From positions 1 through 9,577 of the forward strand of contig JAGVWR010000036.1 of NCBI GenBank assembly GCA_018304205.1: a DNA stretch of 9,577 nt, given 5' to 3'. Within the stretch, counting starts at the first letter, position 1. Every line of letters starts with the position of its first letter. Position numbers and translations under genes: made by a program. Origin of the DNA: Candidatus Pacearchaeota archaeon (GTDB lineage: Archaea; Nanobdellota; Nanobdellia; Pacearchaeales; GW2011-AR1). This document shows positions 1 through 5,002 of the stretch, piece after piece. The notes under the pieces were generated by a model. It was not told the origin of the DNA. It did not search any database and worked only from the letters and a program-made list of their open reading frames with translations.

Positions 1-24
1 TATGACAAGCATGATGTAATTCAT
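1..24 (-). CDS. Possible 5' end of a leftward gene cut by the window edge
   Basis: Only eight codons are visible, reading MNYIMLVI, a hydrophobic start that could open a membrane segment or signal peptide. The case rests on position: a palindromic TATA box (CTATATAG, 48-55) is centred 27.5 bases upstream, close to the spacing seen for other genes here, and terminator-like hairpins separate it from the gene to the right. A second ATG at 26-28 in another frame (MYELHHACH) is an equally possible start, with 23.5 bases of spacing. The product cannot be named from so little sequence. Confidence 0.3.
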
Positions 25-47
25 ACATAAATTTTAGAATAAGATAA

Positions 48-55
48 CTATATAG
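48..55 (-). promoter_or_regulatory. TATA box (CTATATAG), palindromic
   Basis: A perfect palindromic TATA-like octamer in an A/T-rich gap. Read leftward, it would place a transcription start near 25, at the putative partial gene. Because it is symmetric, its direction is inferred from context only. Confidence 0.4.
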
Positions 56-61
56 TTTTTA

Positions 62-85
62 CCCAGTCACAGCAGAGCTGTGGGG
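62..85. terminator. GC-rich hairpin, possible terminator or leader structure
   Basis: CACAGC (68-73) pairs with GCTGTG (77-82) around an AGA loop. CCC (62-64) can pair with GGG (83-85), leaving AGT bulged. It is the only GC-rich patch in the 148-base left gap. It lies beyond the first terminator-like hairpin of the TPR gene and just upstream of the TATA box at 48-55, so it may be a second terminator or an insulator. No long T-run follows it on either strand. Confidence 0.35.
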
Positions 86-107
86 ATTTCTTCTCAATTC
101 AAATTAT

Positions 108-135
108 TAAAACAAGCCTAAAGTAACTTTAGCTT
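108..135 (-). terminator. Hairpin plus short T-run after the TPR gene
   Basis: On the minus strand AAGCTAAAG pairs with CTTTAGGCTT around a TTA loop with one bulged base, and GTTTTAAT follows directly. It starts 14 bases past the TGA stop of the TPR gene (149-151). This is a plausible intrinsic-type terminator, although archaeal termination often relies on the T-run alone. Confidence 0.45.
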
Positions 136-148
136 ATTAATAATGTTT

Positions 149-724
149 TCAATAACTAGGTTTTATCCCTTTCATAGATCTTTCAATCAAGAATGATTCT
201 CTAACTCTTCCAAGTTTTTTATAAAGTTCAAAAAGAGATTTCTGCACTTCTTTTTTTTCTTCCAAGGTTAGTTCAAGAGTAAGAATTTTTTCATAAGTTT
301 GCATAGCGTTTCTATTTTTAGCTCTTGTTAAATATTCTCTTGCTTGCTTTTTGTAAGCTTCCTTTTCAGCAATTTTTATTTGTATTTTTCCACCATCTTT
401 AGCATTGGCGATTGCATTCTTAAACGCATCATCAGCTTCATAATGTTTACCCGCTTTAACAAATAATTCCCCACACTTTACAAAATCTTTTATTTTTCCT
501 TGAAATGTTGAATTAATATCTGCCATACTCTTGTATAGTTTTGCTGCGTCATTAAACATCCCTCTAAATTCGTATATCTCTGCAAGCTTACTTAAAACAA
601 ATTTTTTTGTGTCAAAATCAAGATGTTTTTTCAGACAACTTGATAAATAATCCATTCTAACATAGTCTCCCATGCCAGCTAATCTCGCTTCAACCTCTCT
701 TCTATTATTCTCTTTTACATCCAT
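149..724 (-). CDS. TPR-like helical repeat protein
   Basis: This 191-residue, charged, all-helical protein has at least two recognisable tetratricopeptide-type repeats. One runs over residues 39-71 (FVLSKLAEIYEFRGMFNDAA, then KLYKSM). The second covers about 77-109 (FVKCGELFVKAGKHYEADDA, then FKNAI), and a weaker third lies near 125-180. TPR arrays are protein-binding scaffolds, probably cytoplasmic here since there is no signal peptide or membrane segment. The partner is unknown. I chose the ATG at 724 over the in-frame ATG at 739 because the TATA box at 745-752 is centred 24.5 bases upstream of 724, which predicts a leaderless mRNA starting there. It lies 39 bases downstream of the kinase gene and probably has its own transcript. 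The TPR assignment is fairly safe, but the biological role is not known. Confidence 0.75.
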   Translation of the reverse strand: MDVKENNRREVEARLAGMGDYVRMDYLSSCLKKHLDFDTKKFVLSKLAEIYEFRGMFNDAAKLYKSMADINSTFQGKIKDFVKCGELFVKAGKHYEADDAFKNAIANAKDGGKIQIKIAEKEAYKKQAREYLTRAKNRNAMQTYEKILTLELTLEEKKEVQKSLFELYKKLGRVRESFLIERSMKGIKPSY

Positions 725-744
725 TTTATAATCGATCATATTCC

Positions 745-752
745 ATTTATAA
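745..752 (-). promoter_or_regulatory. TATA box of the TPR gene (TTATAAAT)
   Basis: TTATAAAT on the minus strand sits in the short gap before the kinase stop codon. It is centred 24.5 bases from the ATG at 724, the usual spacing in this window, and so decides the start. Confidence 0.6.
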
Positions 753-763
753 TCTTTGTTGTT

Positions 764-1336
764 CTAGAAGTGTTCTCTCACAATTTTAAGAAAATCTTCC
801 TCTATCTCTTCAATAGATCTGTTTCCATCTATAACATTGTCTGCATATCTTTCAGCGTTTGCCCCATACACCTTATATGCAGGAATAATTATCTTATCCA
901 AATAATATTCTTTTACATCTGGCTGACGAGTTAATCTTCTTTCCCTAACTATATTAGGCTCAACTTTTATAAAAATTTTCAAATCTAACAAATCTCTTAT
1001 ATCTTGTCTTGCAAAAAGCAAAAAACCTTCAATAAAATTTATTTTTGTCGGAATTACCTCTTGAAAATCTACTTTTCTATATTCTTTTTTAGAATATTTT
1101 GGCATTACTGTTCTCTCTCCAGATTTAATGCCAATTAAAACCTTTGACAAATAATCAAAATCTAAGCTTTCAGGAATTTCCATGTTCTTCCATTGAAGAT
1201 GAAAAGGAAGGTCTTTTTCATCTAAAAAGAAATCATCAAGTTTTATATGGGTGTATCCATATCTTTGATTTATATGTTCGCATATTGTCGTTTTTCCAGA
1301 AGAGGTTGCCCCAGCGATGCCAATTAAGTATATCAT
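764..1336 (-). CDS. Nicotinamide riboside kinase / uridine kinase-like P-loop kinase
   Basis: A 190-residue nucleoside-kinase-like protein that probably phosphorylates a ribonucleoside (nicotinamide riboside, uridine or cytidine) with ATP. The Walker A loop is G-A-T-S-S-G-K-T at residues 9-16. A LDDFF motif at 33-37 supplies the likely catalytic Asp. IEGFLLF at 102-108 strongly resembles the same stretch of human NRK1, and the arginine-rich lid RERRLTRQPD (131-140) is followed by an aromatic segment, as in NRK proteins. Length matches NRK1 (about 200 aa). I took the ATG at 1336 because the upstream gene stops at 1338-1340, giving a one-base gap (TAA-C-ATG) and likely translational coupling. 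A longer start at 1375 would overlap that gene by 38 bases and adds only a polar, uninformative N-terminus. The kinase fold is secure; the exact substrate is inference. Confidence 0.8.
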   Translation of the reverse strand: MIYLIGIAGATSSGKTTICEHINQRYGYTHIKLDDFFLDEKDLPFHLQWKNMEIPESLDFDYLSKVLIGIKSGERTVMPKYSKKEYRKVDFQEVIPTKINFIEGFLLFARQDIRDLLDLKIFIKVEPNIVRERRLTRQPDVKEYYLDKIIIPAYKVYGANAERYADNVIDGNRSIEEIEEDFLKIVREHF

Positions 1337-1337
1337 G

Positions 1338-1712
1338 TTATTTTTTACTGGATCTTCCTGTCTGGTAGTTTCCATCTAAATCTAGTAAGACTTCTATAGA
1401 TCTAATATCAAATTCAATATTTTTAAAAATATTTCTCATTGAGTCATTATATGTTTTGCTAGATCTTATCCCTTCAAGGTTATCAATTATTTTTGTCAGC
1501 CCGGAATATATGCCCTGTCTAATTAGGCTTGTTTGTTTTGAAATATTATCATAAATAAAATGGCATTCATTTAGAGCTTCTTTGGCTTCACTAAAACTAT
1601 CCCTATTTCCGCTTCGTATGTTTGGTTCTATCGTCTCTCTAAGTATTAAAAGAATCTTTCCAATTTTTAAATGAGGATGCTCTTCTTCAACATAACTAGT
1701 AATGGCTAACAT
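1338..1712 (-). CDS. Uncharacterised helical protein, first gene of the kinase operon
   Basis: I do not recognise this 124-residue protein. It is predicted largely alpha-helical and soluble, with alternating charged and hydrophobic residues, for example KILLILRETIEPNIRSGN near residues 19-36 and a C-terminal helix ending in VLLDLD. It has no signal peptide, membrane span or metal motif. A TATA box at 1734-1741 is centred 25.5 bases upstream of the ATG, predicting a leaderless mRNA. Its stop codon abuts the kinase start, so the two are almost certainly co-transcribed and probably translationally coupled. A regulatory or partner role for the kinase is possible but nothing in the residues proves it. 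Confidence 0.7.
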   Translation of the reverse strand: MLAITSYVEEEHPHLKIGKILLILRETIEPNIRSGNRDSFSEAKEALNECHFIYDNISKQTSLIRQGIYSGLTKIIDNLEGIRSSKTYNDSMRNIFKNIEFDIRSIEVLLDLDGNYQTGRSSKK

Positions 1713-1733
1713 AAATTTCTTTTAAAATAAGGC

Positions 1734-1741
1734 TTTAAAAT
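1734..1741 (-). promoter_or_regulatory. TATA box of the orphan-kinase operon (TTTTAAAG)
   Basis: The octamer TTTTAAAG on the minus strand is centred 25.5 bases from the ATG at 1712. It predicts transcription starting at or next to the start codon. Confidence 0.6.
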
Positions 1742-1762
1742 GATTATTGTGATGAAGATTTT

Positions 1763-1837
1763 TTAATTGCCTAAAAACCACTTAATCAAACTATCAATAT
1801 TCAGTAAACTTAGCATAGATAATATATTTATGATCAT
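1763..1837 (-). CDS. Possible hydrophobic microprotein (24 codons)
   Basis: In the spacer after EF-1A an ATG (1835-1837) opens a 24-codon frame ending in TAA (1763-1765). The product begins MIINILSM and ends KWFLGN, hydrophobic with a few polar residues, resembling a short amphipathic or membrane-seeking helix. There is no Shine-Dalgarno site. A weak TATA-like TAAAAA stretch near 1860-1865 lies about 26 bases upstream, overlapping the EF-1A terminator region. The case is composition plus position only; it may be a chance frame. Confidence 0.25.
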   Translation of the reverse strand: MIINILSMLSLLNIDSLIKWFLGN

Positions 1838-1864
1838 TTTAAGTGAGTTTAAGATTTAGTTTTT

Positions 1865-1876
1865 AGAAAAGAAGAA
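1865..1876 (-). terminator. Pyrimidine-rich terminator tract after EF-1A
   Basis: Directly after the EF-1A stop the minus strand reads TTCTTCTTTTCT. Such T-rich tracts are sufficient for termination by archaeal RNA polymerase. Confidence 0.45.
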
Positions 1877-3154
1877 TTACTTCTTAGCTGTTACTTCGAT
1901 GCAAACTCCAGCGCCAACTGTAGCTCCTGCATCTCTGATTGCGAATCTAGCCATATGAGGATTAGCAGCTTGTGTTTCAAGTACAAGGTTTCCTATAGGT
2001 TTTATTTTAACTTTCGCAACATCTCCTGTCTTCAAAAAGTCAGGATTAGGAGTCTTTGTTCCATCAGGGCTTGTCTTCTCAATTAATTCGATAAACTGGC
2101 ATGGAACTTGAGCTGTATGAACGTGGAATACTGGCGTATATCCTTTAGCAATTACAGTAGGATGTGAAATAATAGCAACTTGAGCTATAAATTCAGCTGC
2201 AATTGTTGCGGGTGTAGCCGCATCGCATATAACGTCTCCCCTAGCAATATCTTTCTTTCCAACTCCTCTAATATTTGTACCAACGTTGTCTCCTGCTTCA
2301 GCAGATGGCAATTGCTCATGGTGCATTTCAACAGTTCTTATTTCTCCAGGAACTCCCTTACCGCTTCTTCCAGGTAAAATTATAATCTTTTGTCCAGGTT
2401 TCATTATTCCTGTTTCAATCTTTCCAACTGGAACAGTTCCAATTCCTGTAATTTCATAAACGTCTTGAATAGGCATTCTTAATGGTAAATTTGTTGGTTT
2501 CTCAGGCTGTTCAAATAAGTCAAATTGTTCAAGTAACGTTGGTCCTTTATACCAAGTTAATTTATCAGATTTCTTTACTAAGTTCTCTCCCTTGAATCCA
2601 GATATAGGTATAAACGTAACTTTTTCTAGTTTATATCCCGCTTGTTTTAAGATTACAGAAACTTCATCTTTAACTTTCTTGAAAGCGTCTTCTTTATAGT
2701 CCACGGTGTCCATCTTGTTTACTAGTACTGCGATTTGTGCAACTCCCATTGTCTTAAGAAGCCAAACGTGCTCTTTTGTCTGAGGTTGAACTCCTTCTTT
2801 GGCTGCAACAGTCAAGAATGCAGCGTCTGCCTGACTTGCCCCAGTAATCATGTTTTTAACGAAGTCTTTGTGTCCAGGAGCATCAATTATTGTAACATCA
2901 TATTTGTTTGTTGGTAATTTTTCATAAGATAAATCAATAGTAACTCCTCTTTCTCTTTCCTCTTTAAACTTGTCCATATAATAAGCGAATTCAAATCCAA
3001 CTTTTCCATGTTTAACTGCTTCAGCTCTAAGTTTATCTAGCTCTTGCTGTGGTAACTTTCCGCTTTGGAACATTAAATGTCCAATTGTGGTACTCTTTCC
3101 GTGGTCTACGTGACCAACGAAAGCAACGTTAATAACCGGTTTTGTTTTTGCCAT
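1877..3154 (-). CDS. tuf: Translation elongation factor 1-alpha (EF-1A, archaeal EF-Tu)
   Basis: A complete 425-residue archaeal/eukaryotic-type EF-1A. It is the GTPase that carries aminoacyl-tRNA to the ribosomal A site. The G domain is intact: P-loop GHVDHGKST (14-22), switch I RGVTID (69-74), DAPGH (91-95), NKMD (146-149) and ISGFKGE (184-190). The beta-barrel domains follow, with KIETGIMKPGQ (245-255) in domain 2 and RFAIRDAGATVGAG (403-416) in domain 3. The RERGVTIDLSYEK stretch and the overall length are of the archaeal EF-1A kind rather than bacterial EF-Tu. The gene stands alone: no ribosomal protein S10 or EF-2 is adjacent. Its TATA box (3182-3189) lies 31.5 bases upstream, giving a leader of only a few bases, and there is no Shine-Dalgarno site. 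A double hairpin element lies just beyond the promoter. Confidence 0.98.
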   Translation of the reverse strand: MAKTKPVINVAFVGHVDHGKSTTIGHLMFQSGKLPQQELDKLRAEAVKHGKVGFEFAYYMDKFKEERERGVTIDLSYEKLPTNKYDVTIIDAPGHKDFVKNMITGASQADAAFLTVAAKEGVQPQTKEHVWLLKTMGVAQIAVLVNKMDTVDYKEDAFKKVKDEVSVILKQAGYKLEKVTFIPISGFKGENLVKKSDKLTWYKGPTLLEQFDLFEQPEKPTNLPLRMPIQDVYEITGIGTVPVGKIETGIMKPGQKIIILPGRSGKGVPGEIRTVEMHHEQLPSAEAGDNVGTNIRGVGKKDIARGDVICDAATPATIAAEFIAQVAIISHPTVIAKGYTPVFHVHTAQVPCQFIELIEKTSPDGTKTPNPDFLKTGDVAKVKIKPIGNLVLETQAANPHMARFAIRDAGATVGAGVCIEVTAKK

Positions 3155-3159
3155 GTTCG

Positions 3160-3172
3160 TAAATGAGGTTAT
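3160..3172 (-). promoter_or_regulatory. 13-base promoter-proximal motif shared with another gene
   Basis: ATAACCTCATTTA on the minus strand lies between the EF-1A TATA box and its start codon, beginning 13.5 bases from the TATA centre. The identical 13-mer lies at 3802-3814 in the same relative place, before the orphan gene at 3816. It may be a promoter-proximal element read by a common factor. Confidence 0.4.
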
Positions 3173-3181
3173 TTTTTAAGG

Positions 3182-3189
3182 TATATAAA
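3182..3189 (-). promoter_or_regulatory. TATA box of EF-1A (TTTATATA)
   Basis: A near-consensus archaeal TATA octamer preceded by a purine-rich AAAAGA (possible BRE). It is centred 31.5 bases before the ATG at 3154, so the predicted mRNA has a leader of about five bases. Confidence 0.7.
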
Positions 3190-3246
3190 TCTTTTGATTA
3201 TTGAGTATACAATTTCAATCAAGAAGCATATTTTAAGTTAGTTATG

Positions 3247-3297
3247 TCAAGAAACTTGACAGAAAACCACACCTTGAAAGGTGTGGTCGTTTCTTGA
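3247..3297. repeat. Nested hairpin 1 of a tandem structured element
   Basis: Outer arms TCAAGAAAC (3247-3255) and GTTTCTTGA (3289-3297) pair perfectly. The inner stem ACCACACC (3266-3273) pairs with GGTGTGGT (3280-3287) around a TTGAAA loop. The junction is lopsided: ten unpaired bases on the left and one on the right. The left arm can instead fold on itself (TCAAG-AAA-CTTGA, 3247-3259), so two folds compete. It is a sibling of the next hairpin, with which its inner stem shares a CACCTT...AAAGGTG core. No T-run follows on either strand, which argues against a plain terminator. Confidence 0.75.
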
Positions 3298-3298
3298 G

Positions 3299-3366
3299 CA
3301 TCAAAAGCATGAGTGCCTTTTCAAACTCCACCTTTAAAGGTGGAGTGGCACATCATGCTTTTGATG
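3299..3366. repeat. Nested hairpin 2 of a tandem structured element
   Basis: A 14-bp perfect outer stem joins 3299-3312 to 3353-3366. It continues as GTGCC (3313-3317) with GGCAC (3347-3351) past one bulged A. Seven unpaired bases on the left only (TTTTCAA) lead to a perfect 22-base palindrome at 3325-3346. The whole forms a hairpin of about 29 bp, beginning 7 bases after the stop of the leftward orphan gene at 3374. Shape and core match hairpin 1. Candidate identities are a nonautonomous IS200/IS605-type (palindrome-ended) remnant, a transcript-end stabiliser, or a small structured RNA. The structure is certain, the identity is not. Confidence 0.8.
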
Positions 3367-3373
3367 TTATTAT

Positions 3374-3727
3374 TTATTTTTTCTCAAGCATTTGTAAGTG
3401 ACTAGTAATATCATGAACAACTTGAATATTTTTTCCATTTACAGGAAGCCAATTTTTTGAAATTTCAGAAGGTTCAGCATTCAAATGAGACAAATAAAAT
3501 CTCGCTACTTCTTCTTCATAACTTCTCTTTGTTCCAGGATGATCCGCTTTTTTGTCAATTACTGCATCAACTATTTCTTGTGTTAAACCCATTAACCAGT
3601 CTTCTAAACTAAAATCCTTAACAAAAAGGTTATACACATCTGGAAGATAGTAAAGTTCAGAAACTCCACCAACATAAGTAAATCCATTTGCCATATCTAA
3701 TGCGACATAATTGTATTTCAGTTTCAT
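3374..3727 (-). CDS. Uncharacterised 117-residue protein
   Basis: I do not recognise a family. The protein starts MKLKYNYVALDMANGFTYVG, which looks like beta strands with aromatic residues. It continues with a helical middle (EDWLMGLTQEIVDAVIDKK, about 42-60) and a polar C-terminal half (RFYLSHLNAEPSEISKNW, about 76-93). It appears soluble and cytoplasmic. A TATA box at 3749-3756 is centred 25.5 bases from the ATG, predicting a leaderless mRNA. Its stop codon lies 7 bases from the double hairpin element, which would form the end of its transcript if transcription runs on. It is divergent from the orphan at 3816 and the two promoters share an 88-base gap. Confidence 0.7.
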   Translation of the reverse strand: MKLKYNYVALDMANGFTYVGGVSELYYLPDVYNLFVKDFSLEDWLMGLTQEIVDAVIDKKADHPGTKRSYEEEVARFYLSHLNAEPSEISKNWLPVNGKNIQVVHDITSHLQMLEKK

Positions 3728-3748
3728 ATAAATTTCTAAAATATACTA

Positions 3749-3756
3749 TATTTAAA
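3749..3756 (-). promoter_or_regulatory. TATA box (TTTAAATA) of the 117-residue orphan
   Basis: TTTAAATA on the minus strand, centred 25.5 bases from the ATG at 3727. It implies a leaderless transcript. Confidence 0.65.
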
Positions 3757-3785
3757 TCTTTTTAATTAATAAGGGCTGTAGAAAG

Positions 3786-3793
3786 TTTTAAAA
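3786..3793 (+). promoter_or_regulatory. TATA box (TTTTAAAA) of the 136-residue orphan
   Basis: TTTTAAAA preceded by GAAAG (possible BRE), centred 26.5 bases before the ATG at 3816. The shared 13-mer at 3802-3814 fills the space between box and start. Confidence 0.6.
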
Positions 3794-3801
3794 AAGAAAA
3801 T

Positions 3802-3814
3802 ATAACCTCATTTA
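3802..3814 (+). promoter_or_regulatory. Second copy of the 13-base promoter-proximal motif
   Basis: ATAACCTCATTTA, identical to the copy in front of EF-1A (3160-3172, minus strand), beginning 12.5 bases after the TATA centre and ending one base before the start codon. Confidence 0.4.
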
Positions 3815-3815
3815 T

Positions 3816-4226
3816 ATGGAAAGAAACATGATTTACAACGTTGAAAGTTTTTTAGATGCAAGAGCAAAAGATTTGATCAAATCAAAAAGAATTTACCTAG
3901 CAGATCTGCTAAGTCTTGCAAAATTAGGCTCCGAAGTATTCAAAAATCCAGATAAAACAAAAGATCTTCTAAATGATTTAAATTTGTTAAATTCACAAGA
4001 ATATGATAAAGGCGTTCACGCTTTATATTCTGCAGCGGCGGTCTGCTACGAATTATCAAAAGCAGATTTTAAGATTTTGGTTAGTAGAGAAGAAGTCAGA
4101 GTAAAAAACCCAAATAGAACAAGATATGAGTTAAAAGCGCAAAAATGTATAGAACTAGCCGAGAAATTATCTGAAGAAAAAATTGATAGATTAAACAGAA
4201 TAATGGATGAAGCAGATAAAAAATAA
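3816..4226 (+). CDS. Uncharacterised helical 136-residue protein
   Basis: I do not recognise a family. It is strongly helical, lysine- and glutamate-rich, with no membrane span or signal peptide. Residues 18-45 (LIKSKRIYLADLLSLAKLGS and on) and 62-83 (KGVHALYSAAAVCYELSKAD) look like amphipathic helices, and the tail (KAQKCIELAEKLSEEKIDRL) could form a coiled coil. Two TAA stops follow in tandem. The start is fixed by the TATA box at 3786-3793, which predicts a leaderless mRNA; a second in-frame ATG four codons on is less well placed. Its promoter shares a 13-base motif with EF-1A, hinting at common regulation and perhaps a growth-linked role. It converges with the DUF1761-like gene 12 bases away. 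Confidence 0.75.
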   Translation: MERNMIYNVESFLDARAKDLIKSKRIYLADLLSLAKLGSEVFKNPDKTKDLLNDLNLLNSQEYDKGVHALYSAAAVCYELSKADFKILVSREEVRVKNPNRTRYELKAQKCIELAEKLSEEKIDRLNRIMDEADKK

Positions 4227-4238
4227 TAAACTATAAGA

Positions 4239-4664
4239 TCAAACCCAAAGAGTCAGTATAACACTCATTAATATTAAAGAAATTAAATAATATCCCATAT
4301 TAATAGCATATAGTCTAAATGACTTCCCTTCCCATAATATGCTTCCAAGTCCAACCGTAGCAATGAATCCTAACCACACACAAAATCCCAACTCTAGCGC
4401 ATCTATAGCAGAAGAAATAGCAACATACTTAACAAAATTAGCAAGAACATAAGCCATAACAAGAGCACTAACAAGAGTAATTATGTATGACGCGGTCATT
4501 CCCTTCTTTTTAGATTTATCAACTTGGCTTTTATTAATTCCAGACTCTTTCATCCAGATATTTCCAAAAATTAAAGGGGAATACCATAATCCTCCAATAA
4601 CAAAAGATACTAGTCCAGCCACAACAACAGCCAAATAATTTACGTCAACAATTGGTAAAGCCAT
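4239..4664 (-). CDS. DUF1761-like four-helix membrane protein
   Basis: A 141-residue integral membrane protein with four predicted membrane helices at about 8-28, 57-77, 87-109 and 116-138. The first helix carries GGLWYSPLIFGNIWMK (24-39), closely matching the W-Y-S-P-x-x-F-G signature of the DUF1761 family, whose function is unknown. WEGKS at 111-115 precedes the last helix. A lysine-rich loop (49-54) between helices 1 and 2 is probably cytosolic. I chose the ATG at 4664 because the TATA box at 4686-4693 is centred 25.5 bases upstream. A longer frame opens with TTG at 4706 and would place the promoter inside the coding region. It follows the RHH regulator on the same strand but appears to have its own promoter, so they need not be an operon. 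Confidence 0.75.
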   Translation of the reverse strand: MALPIVDVNYLAVVVAGLVSFVIGGLWYSPLIFGNIWMKESGINKSQVDKSKKKGMTASYIITLVSALVMAYVLANFVKYVAISSAIDALELGFCVWLGFIATVGLGSILWEGKSFRLYAINMGYYLISLILMSVILTLWV

Positions 4665-4685
4665 ATTCAATAAAGTGAAATGTCC

Positions 4686-4693
4686 TTTAAATA
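4686..4693 (-). promoter_or_regulatory. TATA box (TATTTAAA) of the DUF1761-like gene
   Basis: TATTTAAA on the minus strand, in the short stretch after the RHH stop codon, centred 25.5 bases from the ATG at 4664. It decides against the upstream TTG start. Confidence 0.6.
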
Positions 4694-4708
4694 TCTTGCT
4701 CTTCAAGT

Positions 4709-4915
4709 TTAGCAGTATTTCTTAAATGAATTTTCATCACTAACTTTTATAATATCATTACCTTCTTTTTTATCAATAGTTTTGCTTTTCAGTCTTACAG
4801 TTTCTTCTTTTATAAATCTCTCAACCTTTTTGCTCATACTTATCCCCTCCTTTTTACAATGTTCACTAAACTCCTTGTAAATTTCTTCTTTCAGATTAAA
4901 TGTTTTAAGTCCCAT
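4709..4915 (-). CDS. Ribbon-helix-helix (CopG/Arc-type) DNA-binding protein
   Basis: This 68-residue protein has the ribbon-helix-helix layout. A short beta strand (GLKTFNL, 2-8) is followed by helix A (KEEIYKEFSEHCKKEG, 9-24) and helix B (SMSKKVERFIKEETVRL, 26-42), with a turn at GIS, then a lysine-rich tail ending in Cys. Such proteins bind DNA as dimers through the paired strands and act as small transcriptional regulators or antitoxins. No recognised toxin is adjacent, so the regulator reading is preferred. Unlike most genes here it has a leader with a strong Shine-Dalgarno site (4921-4925). A 12-base repeat in the upstream gap could be its operator. An internal Shine-Dalgarno/ATG pair at codon 27 may yield a 42-residue shorter form. 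Confidence 0.75.
   Translation of the reverse strand: MGLKTFNLKEEIYKEFSEHCKKEGISMSKKVERFIKEETVRLKSKTIDKKEGNDIIKVSDENSFKKYC
4835..4850 (-). promoter_or_regulatory. Internal Shine-Dalgarno and ATG inside the RHH gene
   Basis: GGAGG (4846-4850 on the minus strand) lies 8 bases before the in-frame ATG at 4835-4837 (Met27). The 12-mer GTAAAAAGGAGG here is identical to the one at the main start, exactly 75 bases (25 codons) away. Confidence 0.4.
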
Positions 4916-4920
4916 CTCTA

Positions 4921-4925
4921 CCTCC
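4921..4925 (-). promoter_or_regulatory. Strong ribosome binding site of the RHH gene
   Basis: GGAGG followed by T (anti-Shine-Dalgarno complement), five bases before the ATG at 4915. It is one of only two clear Shine-Dalgarno sites seen at candidate starts in the window, both belonging to this gene. Confidence 0.7.
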
Positions 4926-4954
4926 TTTTTACTATTAATTAAAGTTATTTAACA

Positions 4955-4966
4955 TTAATAAACATT
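4955..4966. repeat. Direct repeat copy 1, possible RHH operator
   Basis: TTAATAAACATT, repeated exactly at 5003-5014 (48-base offset). Read on the minus strand, this copy contains TTTATTAA, a TATA-like sequence placed about 26 bases before the likely RHH transcript start near 4933. A repressor bound here would block the RHH promoter. Confidence 0.45.
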
Positions 4967-5002
4967 TCTACTCTTAATAGAAAGTATAGCTATTTTTTAT
5001 AG

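Noticed and set aside
1..30. Possible C-terminal end of a rightward gene (frame ending in HDVIHT and TAA)
   Set aside because: Nine codons give no usable coding signal, and the promoter layout favours a leftward gene here.
61..100. tRNA remnant around the GC-rich hairpin
   Set aside because: No cloverleaf, anticodon arm or T-loop GTTCRA-type sequence can be built.
1337..1375. Longer N-terminus of the kinase starting at 1375
   Set aside because: It overlaps the upstream gene, adds only polar residues before the P-loop domain, and the ATG at 1336 lies one base after the upstream stop.
1749..1837. C/D-box small RNA (GTGATGA near 1749 on plus; CTGA-like motifs on minus)
   Set aside because: No properly ordered C, D', C', D set with suitable spacing on either strand.
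3247..3366. CRISPR-like repeats
   Set aside because: Only two units occur, with different outer arms and no constant direct repeat or regular spacers.
4665..4706. TTG start extending the DUF1761-like protein by 14 residues
   Set aside because: A good TATA box lies inside that extension at leaderless distance from the ATG at 4664, and family similarity begins after it.
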